Under the pieces are notes generated by a model. That model saw only the letters and a list, made by a program, of their open reading frames with translations, was not told where the DNA came from and searched no databases. A program made the position numbers and the translations under genes. Shown in pieces: positions 1 through 8,100 of a DNA stretch of 19,892 bases (positions are counted from its first letter, which is position 1; every line of letters starts with the position of its first letter). Origin of the DNA: CALMEC01 sp031366605 (GTDB taxonomy: Bacteria; Actinomycetota; Thermoleophilia; Miltoncostaeales; Miltoncostaeaceae); NCBI GenBank assembly GCA_031366605.1, contig JANLOO010000047.1, forward strand, positions 1 through 19,892. Reading direction: 5' to 3'.

Positions 1-233
1 CTCGACGATCCTCCGGGGACCCTTGAGGGCGACGTCATCTCGCGATCAGACCCGAGGGCGCGCCCTCGCATCCGAAGGACCCCCGGAGCACACCAGGGCG
101 GCCCCCATCCATGCGCCGAGGCCCCTGCGACCCGCCACGCGCGCCGGAACCCCGCAGCAGGACGGTGGATTCAGGCTCACGCAGACTGTGTTTGCGCACC
201 CCACAAGGCCGCAAGACGTCATCCTTGGCATCA

Positions 234-554
234 CTATCCCATCCCCGGCGTCTCCCGCGCCTCCCGGGAGGCGTCCTCGTTGAGGGCCGGATCGACTCCC
301 AGATAGGCACCGGCCGAGTCGCCAATCGGCGTGATTTGCCCCGTGAGGTTCCAGAAGGCCCTGGATGTGAGGTCGGTGATGTTCGTATACGCAAGCTCAT
401 GCGCGAAATCCTGAACATGGACCACCGTATTGCCGGTCTCGGGCTCCACCCATGTGACCATGTAGACGTCTGGTCGAATTTCGGTCCGCGCTATCTCAAA
501 GTGGTTGACGGTCCCGGCCGGGTCTCGAATGCCGAGGCGCCCCCGGTGCCCCAC
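234..554 (-). pseudogene. MoaF-like (calycin-type) protein, 5'-truncated remnant
   Basis: The 106-residue frame opens with a GTG and has a conserved-looking middle. Residues about 28-80 contain VYMVTWVEPETG, VVHVQDF and AYTNIT, followed by an FWNLTGQI strand. This order (a Y/W-rich strand, a DF turn, a YTNI strand, then a L-G strand) is that of the small MoaF-related beta-barrel proteins, in which about 110 residues form the domain. The N-terminal half of the barrel is missing: reading upstream in the same frame gives Arg/Pro-rich sequence with no start codon and a stop at 624-626. No Shine-Dalgarno is apparent. I therefore call it a remnant. The family assignment rests on motif memory only and is moderate; function is unknown. 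It has no operon partner here. Confidence 0.45.
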
Positions 555-1126
555 GGGCCGCTTTTCGCCCCCGATGCGTCGACGGGCGGGGCACGGCTCG
601 CGTTCAGCGCCCGACCGCTCCCGTCACTCGGGGCCAGAGGGGACTCCATCGTTCGACGCGATGGAATCGCCCGGGGCGGCGCACAGGTCCCTCGTCCTCG
701 CGCGAGACACCATGGCGACCATGACCCTGACGCCAGTGTCGATCGCATCCAGCCTCTCGATCACGCGCCTACACTTCTCCGCCTATCGCCTGAGCAAGTA
801 CCCGGTGGCTGACCACGGTGGCGCGGAACGATCATCGCCTCAGAGGACCGGCGTACCAGTGGTGGGAAGCCTGAGCCCCGGCGCCGGTGGGCCCCGGGGG
901 TGTAAGACTCGGCCCTGCGGTGGTTGACTCCCCGTTATGACGAATATCCGTAATGAGCTCGTGACGTGCATTCTGTGCGGTGGGCAGACCCCAGTTCAGG
1001 TGTTGACGAGCACGAGCAGCTTCGGGTCACCCGACCTCGATCTGCGACCCCTCTCTGCCAAGCTCGTGTGAGACCGTGTTGGTGCTGTTTCTAATGAGCT
1101 TGGGGCGAGATCGGATTGGTGTCGTG
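555..1126. other. Intergenic stretch, no gene recognised
   Basis: This is about 570 bases between the MoaF-like remnant and the IS3 remnant. Overlapping open frames on both strands are Arg/Pro/Gly-rich, as expected from high GC alone, and I recognise no domain in any of them. The left end of the IS element presumably lies within the last 150 bases, but I could not identify a terminal inverted repeat or a target-site duplication. Confidence 0.5.
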
Positions 1127-1595
1127 ATGTCGGAGAGGCACGTGAACGGTGCCGCCAGCGGTTCTTTGGAGGGAGCCGTAGGCGAGCGGAAGGGAATCGA
1201 TGGTGGGCGCAGCCTGCCGGGGCCTGAGCTTGTCGAGCGGCCTCGCAGGCGGCGGTTTTCGGCGGAGTACAAAGCTCCGGATTCTGCGGGAGGTCGATGC
1301 GTGCACCAGGCCGGGTGAGGTCGGTGCGTTGGGTCGGCTCGAGGGCTTGTATTCGTCGCTTTTGACGGAGTGGCGAAGAGCGCGTGATGCCGGGTCGTTG
1401 GAGGCGCTTGCACGTCCCCGCGGCCGCCGGCCCGCAAATCCGTTGGAGGCGGAGAACGCCGTGCTTCGCAGGCGTGCCGAGCGGTTGGAGGCGGAGCTCG
1501 CGAAGGCCCGGCATGTGATCGAGGTGCAGGGAAACGTCTCCGCGCTTCTGGGGCAGCTGCTCGAGCCCAGGGGCGCCACGGAGAGCACCGACTGA
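1127..1595 (+). pseudogene. IS3-family transposase orfA, frameshifted
   Basis: The frame from ATG 1127 encodes MSERHVNG and then RPRRRRFSAEYK, the typical opening of an IS3 orfA helix-turn-helix. At the AAA of 1271-1273 the frame breaks: the continuation KLRILREVDAC is found one frame over. Removing one A restores EYKLRILRE, so a single-base insertion is the likely lesion. The rest (LYSSLLTEWRRARDAG, then LEAENAVLRRRAERLEAEL) is a helical leucine-rich segment as usual for OrfA multimerisation. The product ends at TGA 1593-1595, overlapping the orfB ATG. As it stands the reading frame is interrupted. Confidence 0.85.
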
Positions 1596-2309
1596 TGATC
1601 GAGCAGACCGTCGAACAGCTCACCCCGATCATCGGCACCAGGCCCGCGTGCCGGGTGCTGGGTGCCGCGCCAGCGACGATCTACCGCCGGCGACGGCCAC
1701 CTGATCCCAGGCCCGCCGGGCCCAGGCGGGTGACGGCGCGGTCGTTGAGCCAGACTGAACGCGACGCGGTGTTGGCGGAACTCCACAGCCCGCGGCTTAT
1801 CGACGCGTCGCCAGCCGAGGTGTGGGCGACGTTGCTCGATGAGGGCCGCTACCTCGCGTCTGAGCGGACGATGTACCGACTCCTCGCCGCCCAAGGTGAG
1901 ACGAGGGATCGGCGTGACCAGCTCACCCACCCCACCTACCAGCGGCCGGAGCTTCTGGCTGAGGCGCCGAACGAGGTGTGGTCGTGGGAATCACGAAGCT
2001 CCTTGGCCCGGCGAAGTGGACGTGCTACTACCTCTACGTGATCCTCGACGTGTTCAGCCGCTACACCGTCGCTCTTGGACGGTGCAGTACTGCGAATCCG
2101 GGGAGATCGCGAAACAACTGATCACCCAAGCCCTCGGGCAGCAGGAGATCCGGCGCGACCAGTTGACGATCCACGCCCACCGCGGCAGCTCCATGACCAG
2201 CAAACCCGTCGCGTTCCTCCTCGCCGATCTCGGTGTGACAAAGACACACAACCGGCCGTACACCTCGACCGACAACCCCTACTCGGAATCGCAGTTCAAG
2301 ACGTTCTGA
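1595..2309 (+). pseudogene. IS3-family transposase orfB (DDE integrase), frameshifted and catalytically damaged
   Basis: The frame from ATG 1595 gives MIEQTVEQLTPIIGTRPACRVLG and reaches PNEVWSW, the lead-in to the first catalytic Asp. There GAA at 1988-1990 replaces the expected GAC-A: loss of one C shifts the frame, and ITKLLGPAKWTCYYLYVILDVFSRYTV continues one frame over. A second shift near 2070-2075 leads to WTVQYCESGEIAKQLI. The second catalytic position reads HAHRGS, with codon CAC at 2178-2180 where the family has HADRGS, so the Asp is now His. The third catalytic residue, Glu in YSESQFKT, is intact (2286-2288). Translation then stops at 2307-2309, about 60-80 residues earlier than usual for the family. 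The product cannot be an active transposase. Confidence 0.88.
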
Positions 2310-2451
2310 AGAAAGGGTCTGCAGGGGTCATCGACTCGCCGACCCGGGTCGCCACGTCCGGTCGTGCAAACGGCCGCGCACGCCGAGGCCGATGGTCGAT
2401 CGCGTGGTCGCTGGGAATCAGCGCCGTTTCGCGCAATGGCCGCTCACGAGA

Positions 2452-2853
2452 TCACTGATCCTGGTTACCGAGGATTCGTGCGACGTCGGCGACCTCCCAG
2501 ATCTCCTTCAGCTTGCCGTCGCGGACATGGGCGAAGACCATCTGATCGATCTCGAAAACTCGCGCTGTCGCCGGGATCCCGGCGAACTCCCGCAGGAGCG
2601 TGCCTGTGACAATGACCCGGACCGCGACCGTGGCGCCCTCGACGACCACCTCCTGAACAGCGTGGCGCAGATCGGGTATGGCGTCGAGTGCCGCTCGCCA
2701 GACGTCCTTCTCAGCCTCCAATCCCCTCGTCGACAGCCCGAGTGGCGCATGGACGACCACATCGTGGTGCAGGCAGGCGTCGAACGCGTCGAGGTCGGCG
2801 CTGTCGCCGGCCTCGAGCCACCGCTCGACCAGGGTTCTGGTCTCAGTCGCCAT
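2452..2853 (-). CDS. SnoaL-like polyketide/ester cyclase family protein (NTF2-like)
   Basis: This encodes 133 residues, the normal length for a small SnoaL-like NTF2-fold protein. A first helix (TRTLVERWLEAGDSADLDAF) is followed by the HHDVVVHAPLG strand pair, the WRAALDAIPDLRHAVQEVV helix and strand, and the closing strands VRVIVTGTLLREFAGIPATARVFEIDQMVFAHVRDGKLKEIWEVAD. The cavity-lining pattern (VVVHAP, F-x-x-IP near the end, GKLxExW) is that of the ester-cyclase subgroup; substrates in this subgroup are mostly unknown. The start ATG 2851-2853 is preceded by a GAGGGAG Shine-Dalgarno on the minus strand. It lies 165 bases downstream of the ABM-like gene on the same strand, possibly co-transcribed. 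A broken second copy lies at 9299-9600. Confidence 0.88.
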   Translation of the reverse strand: MATETRTLVERWLEAGDSADLDAFDACLHHDVVVHAPLGLSTRGLEAEKDVWRAALDAIPDLRHAVQEVVVEGATVAVRVIVTGTLLREFAGIPATARVFEIDQMVFAHVRDGKLKEIWEVADVARILGNQDQ

Positions 2854-3017
2854 CGCGGCACTCCCTCAACTCGTCGAACACCTCCGACGTCCGCACTTCA
2901 CCCAAAGGACGCGAGCTGGCAGCTCGGGCACCGTCGAGCGCATCCACGGCGAGCTCGGAAATCGCGCTCACGCCGGACATGCAACTGTTTCGTCGAAGCG
3001 GCGCACCCGGACGGCCA
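2600..3017. repeat. Divergent long repeat, copy 1 (SnoaL locus and its upstream DNA)
   Basis: This segment aligns with 9299-9710 in the same orientation, with many substitutions and few indels. It covers the N-terminal two thirds of the SnoaL-like gene and about 160 bases upstream of it, ending within bases of the ABM-like stop codon. Shared non-coding blocks such as GATCGGGCACCGTCG-type sequence (here 2926-2937 region) and GCGCTCACGCCG show the duplication is of DNA, not just a protein family match. I estimate roughly three quarters identity by eye; I did not compute it. Confidence 0.7.
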
Positions 3018-3018
3018 C

Positions 3019-3408
3019 TTAACACGGCCGTTGGCCGGGCATGAAACCTCCGGAATCAGTCGTGCGGCGAATAATCCGGCTCTCGGCAAGTTGCTCGTCG
3101 AGCAGGACCTGGAACGTCTGGACGCTCGCGCGTCGACCGCCACCTTCGGGTGGGTTCAGTCCGTTGAGAGCCTCGTCGACCTTGCGAGCGTCCTCCTCGT
3201 TGCGTGTAAATATGAGATCAGTCGTGGCGCCGCCCGAGCGGTCTACGAGCGAGATCACCCGTACAACTCCCTCCCGGAGGGTCACAAAGGCGTCCTCAGG
3301 CATCCACGCCGGTCGCTCGTCCGAACGAAGCATCCGCCGAAACTCCTCGGCGTCCTCATCGATACTCGACATGTCGACATTCTCGAAACGTGCCATCCGA
3401 ACGTGCAT
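3019..3408 (-). CDS. ABM-like (antibiotic biosynthesis monooxygenase fold) small protein
   Basis: This 129-residue protein begins MHVRMARFENVD. The ATG at 3406-3408 is chosen because GAGGAGAGG precedes it at close spacing on the minus strand. The pattern of an N-terminal strand, an Asp/Glu-rich helix (SSIDEDAEEFRRML), a central strand pair (VVRVISLVDRSGGATTDLIFTRNEEDARKVDEALNGL) and a final strand (ASVQTFQVLLDEQL) fits the ferredoxin-like alpha+beta dimeric fold of ABM/Dabb proteins. The RSGGATTDLIFTRNEEDARK segment matches the usual D-x-x-G-x-x-x-x-I-x-x-W-x-x-x-E-x-A signature in spacing, but has Phe-Thr where Trp is common. Catalysis is not demonstrated; many such proteins are of unknown role. 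It is upstream of the SnoaL-like gene on the same strand. Confidence 0.75.
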   Translation of the reverse strand: MHVRMARFENVDMSSIDEDAEEFRRMLRSDERPAWMPEDAFVTLREGVVRVISLVDRSGGATTDLIFTRNEEDARKVDEALNGLNPPEGGGRRASVQTFQVLLDEQLAESRIIRRTTDSGGFMPGQRPC

Positions 3409-3842
3409 GACCTCTCCTCTCGAGCTCGGCCTTCTCGCCGGGACACGAGCCTAACAGCGCACCCGCTGGGGCTCATCCGGTTGGTGCGGTCGATGAATCC
3501 GACGAGTTCAGCGGGGCGGCGACAGGATCGGGGCGAAATCACCGTGACGGCGACCTCGACGGTCTCCGTCGCGCCCGGGGCAGCGTAACCCGCGCACGTC
3601 ACGGGCAGCACGTCAGACCACCCGCCTCCATGCTGGGGTTCGTGAGGGCACTTCCCCACCTTCGCATCCGCGTCGAGATCGTACGGCTCACGAGACCGTG
3701 CGCCGCTCAGTCCCCTGATGCGCCCGTGACGAGGATCACCACGATCTGCAAACCGCTGCGCAAACGAACGCCGCACAACGCAACCGCACGCGACATCACA
3801 AGCACCGCTGCTGACCGTTCCGCGTGCGGTTCAGGCCGGACG
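3409..3842. other. Intergenic stretch with no recognised gene; contains short repeat copy 3748-3789
   Basis: Minus-strand reading of about 3535-3690 gives a segment including DVLPVTCAGYAAPGATETVEVAVTVIS that looks protein-like, but I recognise no family, it lacks a convincing start, and the opposite strand reads equally well. Positions 3748-3789 match 9911-9952 at 35 of 42 bases, with the 13-base core GCAAACGAACGCC identical, and are probably a further block of the SnoaL-locus duplication. Confidence 0.5.
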
Positions 3843-4108
3843 CTGGCGCCGCTGAGGGACGAGCTCAGGAGAGCGGTCGCGATACTGGTCGGCGTCGAGT
3901 CGATGATCGTGCTGCGCGACGTCCTCGGCCTGGAGCATGACGAGGCGCGTGATGTCGGAGAGTGGGCGGTTCGAGAACTCGTTCGCGCCCGACTCCTTGA
4001 GGCAATCCACGCCGAAGCGGAGGGCAATCCGCTCTTCGTCGCTGAGGTTGTGCGCATGTTGGCTGGGGAGGGTCGCTGGCCGAGCAGGACGCGCTGCCAC
4101 GAATCCCC
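3843..4108 (+). pseudogene. Remnant: TetR-type C-terminal domain joined to AAA ATPase fragment
   Basis: The frame read from 3843 gives LAPLRDELRRAVAILVGVESMIVLRDVLGLEHDEARDVGEWAVRELVRARL. Its helices, with GVESMIVLRDVLGL and EWAVRELVRA, resemble the C-terminal ligand-binding end of TetR/AcrR regulators. Immediately after, EAIHAEAEGNPLFVAEVVRMLAGEG is the conserved post-Walker region of LuxR/adenylate-cyclase-type AAA ATPases. No TetR DNA-binding domain and no Walker motifs lie upstream. At about 4076 the frame breaks: one lost base converts the expected GRLAEQDALPRIP into GRWPSRT, and LAEQDALPRIPV continues in the next frame. This is a mosaic of two unrelated gene fragments, not a functional gene. 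Confidence 0.6.
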
Positions 4109-4897
4109 GTGAGGGTCCGGGCCGTCATCGCCCAGCGCGTGGTGCGACTCTCAGGCCCGTGCAAGGACCTGCTTGTCGACGCCTCTGTGCTTGGGCGGGA
4201 GTTCGGGCTCGACGCGCTCGCCCGACTCGGCGGGCTTCCCAGAGCCGAGCTGCTGGAGGTGCTGCACGAAGCGATGACCGAGCGGGTCGTCGGCGAGGTC
4301 CCGGGATCTCACGGCCGGATGCGATTCGGACACGCGCTGATACGCGACACGCTGTACGACGGGCTCACCTCGGCGCGACGGCTCGAGCTCCACCGGCGCG
4401 CGGGAGAGTCGCACGAAGCCGTCAACAAGGCCTTTGGAGCGCGTTACGCGGTGGCGGTCCCCCTCGCCGAGCAGCCGCTGCTCGGCGGCCTCGGCGCCGC
4501 GGAGATCGCGGACCTCGAGGCCGCCACTGCGACGTTGCTCCTCGGGCCGGGGGACGTGCTGTGCCGGGAGGGTGAGGCGGCGGAGGACATCTATTTCGTC
4601 TGCTCCGGGGCCCTGCGCGCCGAGGTGGCGTCCGGCGACGGGGGAGCACCTCGGCCGCTCTTGACGATGGGGCCGGGCACCGCCCTGGGGGAGATTGCCC
4701 TCCTCGACGGGGAACCGCGCTCAGCCACGGTCGTCGCGACCGAGCCCTCGGAGGTGCGCGGTCTCTCCTTCACCGCGCTCGCACAGGTCGGCGCGGCGCA
4801 CCCCGACCTGACCGTCACGCTTTATCGCAACCTTGGCCGGCTCCTGGCATGGCGCCTGCGTCGGGTCACAGAGCAGGGGCGCGCCCTGGAGCGCTGA
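4109..4897 (+). pseudogene. Chimeric ORF: AAA-ATPase C-terminal fragment fused to cyclic-nucleotide-binding domain
   Basis: Residues 1-100 (VRAVIAQRVVRLS, LLVDASVLGREFGLDALARL, MRFGHALIRDTLYDGLTSARRLELHRRAGE) are the winged-helix-like region following the ATPase core of LuxR/adenylate-cyclase-type signalling proteins. The core itself, with its nucleotide-binding motifs, is absent. Residues about 115-255 form a Crp-type cNMP-binding domain: LAEQPLLGGL, LLGPGDVLCREGEAAEDIYFVCSGALRAEV, and the phosphate-binding cassette LGEIALLDGEPRSATVVA (about 193-210, with Glu and Arg in place). No helix-turn-helix follows; the protein ends RALER. The GTG at 4109 lies inside ancestral ATPase sequence, so it is a fortuitous start. 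The cNMP domain resembles those at the ends of glutaminases or SulP transporters. It is open for 262 codons and could be translated, but is best read as rearrangement debris. Confidence 0.6.
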
Positions 4898-5168
4898 CGA
4901 CTGACGTCCATCCTCCCCTCACGAGTGACGCGGCGTTGCGTCGAGGGCGGACGGCACGGGCTTCCGGCCGTTCGCCCTCGGGTGCGGTGCGAGCGGCCCG
5001 CGACGCTCGCCGTGGCCCCCGGGCGTGCGGGCGAGCGCGAGTCGTACGACGAATGTCCCAATTCGAGTCGCGTAACTCCTGCGACGTTCGAGCGTTGGTG
5101 CTAACGAGGCCCTACGATGTGACAGGGGCACACAAACCCGGCGTCTGACCAAGACAGGGGCAAAAGCG

Positions 5169-8100
5169 ATGATCGACCAGAGCGACGGCGGACTCCGATC
5201 CACGCGACTCGGGGTCCTCGCCGCCTGTGGGAGGCTCCGGACGCGATCGTGGCCGTGGCTCGTAGCGGTCCTGGTCGCCTGCGGCCTGATCGTCGGCGCG
5301 CCGTTGACTGCTGCCCCACCGGCTGCGCCGACGCTGGCAGGACCGGTGAACGGAGCGCAGGTCACGATCCCGCTCACGATTTCCTGGTCTGCGGGAGGCG
5401 ACCCGGCAGGTGTAGGCGGCTACAACTGGGAGGTCAGCCTGTCATCGGACTTCGCGTCCGTGATCGAGAGGAATCCCAAACTGTTGGTGGGCGCGACTAC
5501 GACGAGCGACATCGTCAGCGGCCTGCCGAATGGCACGTACTTCTGGCGCGTCCAGGCGGTGAGCCCCAGCCTCGAACCGGGGGCCTGGTCGTCGCCTCGG
5601 AGCTTCGTCGTCACGGGGACCGGTCCCGGGGTGCCCGGCTCGGCAATCCTCGACCCTCCGCAAAACGGGACCCGGTTCCACTCGTGGGAGACGATCACCT
5701 TCACGTGGAGCGCCGTCCCCGGAGCAGTGGACTACATCCTCCAGGAGTCGACGGACCCGACCTTCCCCACAGACACGAGGGTGCGCCAGGTCAACATCCC
5801 CGGACCGACCGAGGGAATCTCCTTCAACCCCAGCATTCAGGGCAACTTCAAGGCACGCGTCATCGCCGTGAGCGCGGACGGCCTGATGGGAGCGCCGTCG
5901 AACCTCGTCGACTTCAGCGTCCTCGACAGCAACCCGTTTCCATCTCCGCCAACACTGCTGGGGCCGATCAACGGCGCGACGAGTGCGTTGCCGTTGGTCC
6001 TCTCCTGGACCCACGTACCCAACCACCAGGATCTGGGCTACCAAATCCAGATCGCGACGAGCTCATCGTTTGCGACCATCGAGTCGGCGTACCAGGTGAC
6101 CGAGAATCAGAAGATCGTGCCGCGCCTCACGGCGGGCACCAAGTTCTGGCGGGTGCGCTCACAGCACGGATACATCAGCGCCACCGAGGCCTACACCGCC
6201 TGGTCGGCGACCGGCACGTTCACCGTCCTCGCCACACCTCTGCGGATGGCGGCGGTCACCTTCCCGGCGACGAAGTTCAGCGGCGGGGAAGCCCGGGGCA
6301 CCCTGGACCTGACCGGCCTCGCCCCGGCGGGCGGCGCCATCGTCACCCTGACGACCAGCCATCCGGAGCTGCTGCCCGAGTTGCCAGACTTCAGAGAGGT
6401 CGTGGCGGGCGAAACCTCGCGGGAGGTGCTCGTGGCCCCCACGGGATTCCCCAACTCGCTCAGGGGGATGCGTGTCGGCTTCGTGACGACGCCGACGACC
6501 GTGACGGTGACCGCGACCTACAACGGCACCTCAGCATCCACATCCATCACGCTCCTGCCGCCGAGGCTCAACGACACGCCCTTGCAGTTGGCTCCGCTCC
6601 AGATGACCGGTGGCGCCGAGAGTATTGGAATCGTGGACCTCGAGGTCGGCTGCTTCGCCGGATTTTGCGATGGTCTGGCCCCTCCGGGAGGGTTCGCGAT
6701 GAGTCTCGCGAGTTCCTCGCCGGCGGCGACCCTGCCCGCAACGTTCACCCTCCTCGAGGGCCAGGGCGGAAACAGCTTCCCGATCCAGACGAGCCCGGTC
6801 ACGAAGGTCACGCACCTAACGATCACGGCGCGCGCCGGGACCGCCACGGCCAACTGGCGGCTCACGCTCACACCGGCGCCGGAGCCCGACTCGCTGACAC
6901 TGCAGCCGGCATCGACCGACAACGGCTCCCAGGGAATCGTCCGGATCCCGCTCTCGGCGATGGTCGGCCATGACCAGCTCGTCCGGGTGACCAGCAGTAA
7001 TCCCGCGGTTGCCCAAGTGCCCGAGTTCGCAACCATCAACGCCTCGACCGACTTCGGGCGGTTCAACATCACCACGAGCCCCGTGCTCGCGCCGACGGTC
7101 GTTACCATCTCGGTGACCGGGGGTGGCGTCACGCGTACGGCCGACCTGACCGTGTCGTCGAACCTGCCGACGTTGACCGCGCTGACGGTGAGCCCGACCA
7201 GCGTTGACGGCGGCACCAACGCCACCGGGACGGTGACGCTCGGCAGCGCGGCACCGAGCGGCGGGGTGGCCGTCAGCCTGGGCAGCAACCTGCCCGGCTC
7301 GGCCAGCGTTCCCGCATCGGTGACCGTGCCCGCGGGCACGACCAGCGCCACTTTCTCGATCACGACCTTCCCGGTCGACAACACCACCGTGCAGCTCTCC
7401 GCGACGCTCGGCAGCGTCACCCAGTTCGCGAGCCTTGGCATCACGAGGGCCGGTGCGCTCAATGCGCTGGGCCTCAGCCCGACCACCGTGGAGGGCGGCA
7501 GCTCCTCGACCGGAACCGTGACCCTGAGTGCCGCGGCGCCCTCGGGCGGGACGGTCGTGACCGTCTCCGACGACTCCGCCGCGGCCACTACGCCGGCCAG
7601 CGTCACGGTGGCCGCCGGCTCCACCAGCCAGACGTTCACGGTGACCACCAGCCCCGTCGCATCCCAGACGCCCGTCGTGATCTCCGGCTCGTCCGGCAGC
7701 GTCACCCGCAGCGCGACGCTGACTGTCAACCCGCCCACGCCGGTCGCACCGACGTTGCTGAGCCCCGCCAATGACGCCACACCGGCCCAGCCGGTGGCCT
7801 TCGACTGGAGTGACGTCGCCAACGGGGCGGCCTACGAGATCCAGGTGGACGACTCCTCGACCATCGCTGCGCCCTTCCGGGCGAACCTGATCGTCAACGT
7901 GTCTCAGACGTCGATCGGCGGCCTGCCCGCGCAGCGGCTGTGGTGGCGGGTGCGTGCGCGAAACTCGGCGGGGGTCTTCGGCCCGTTCTCGTCGACCCGG
8001 CGCTTCACCCCGCAGGCGGTCTCTACAACCCCGAGCCTCTCGGCGCTCGCCGTCTCTCCCACGAGCCTCTTGGGAGGCGCCTCTGCTACCGGCACCGTCA

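Larger units (their letters stand above)
1127..2309 (+). mobile_element. Decayed IS3-family insertion sequence
   Basis: Two overlapping frames in the order orfA (helix-turn-helix and coiled coil) then orfB (DDE integrase) define an IS3-family element. The orfA stop and orfB start overlap as TGATG at 1593-1597, where functional elements use programmed frameshifting or coupling. The element is inactive: one frameshift in orfA, two in orfB, a substituted catalytic Asp, and loss of the orfB C-terminus after 2309. The ends could not be defined, so these boundaries are the recognisable coding part only. It may have supplied homology for the rearrangements seen elsewhere in this window, but that is inference. 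Confidence 0.85.

Noticed and set aside
2361..2372. GTCGTGCAAACG shared with 9918-9929, possible third copy of the short repeat block
   Set aside because: A 12-base match is expected several times by chance in 20 kb, and flanking bases do not align well.
2392..3588. 398-codon plus-strand open frame
   Set aside because: It is antisense to the SnoaL-like and ABM-like genes, which have recognisable domains and Shine-Dalgarno sites; its own translation is Arg/Pro/Ser-rich with no domain.
6518..7822. 434-codon minus-strand open frame inside the secreted repeat protein
   Set aside because: The Val/Thr/Ala-rich translation is the complement of the repeats on the plus strand and has no start signal of its own.
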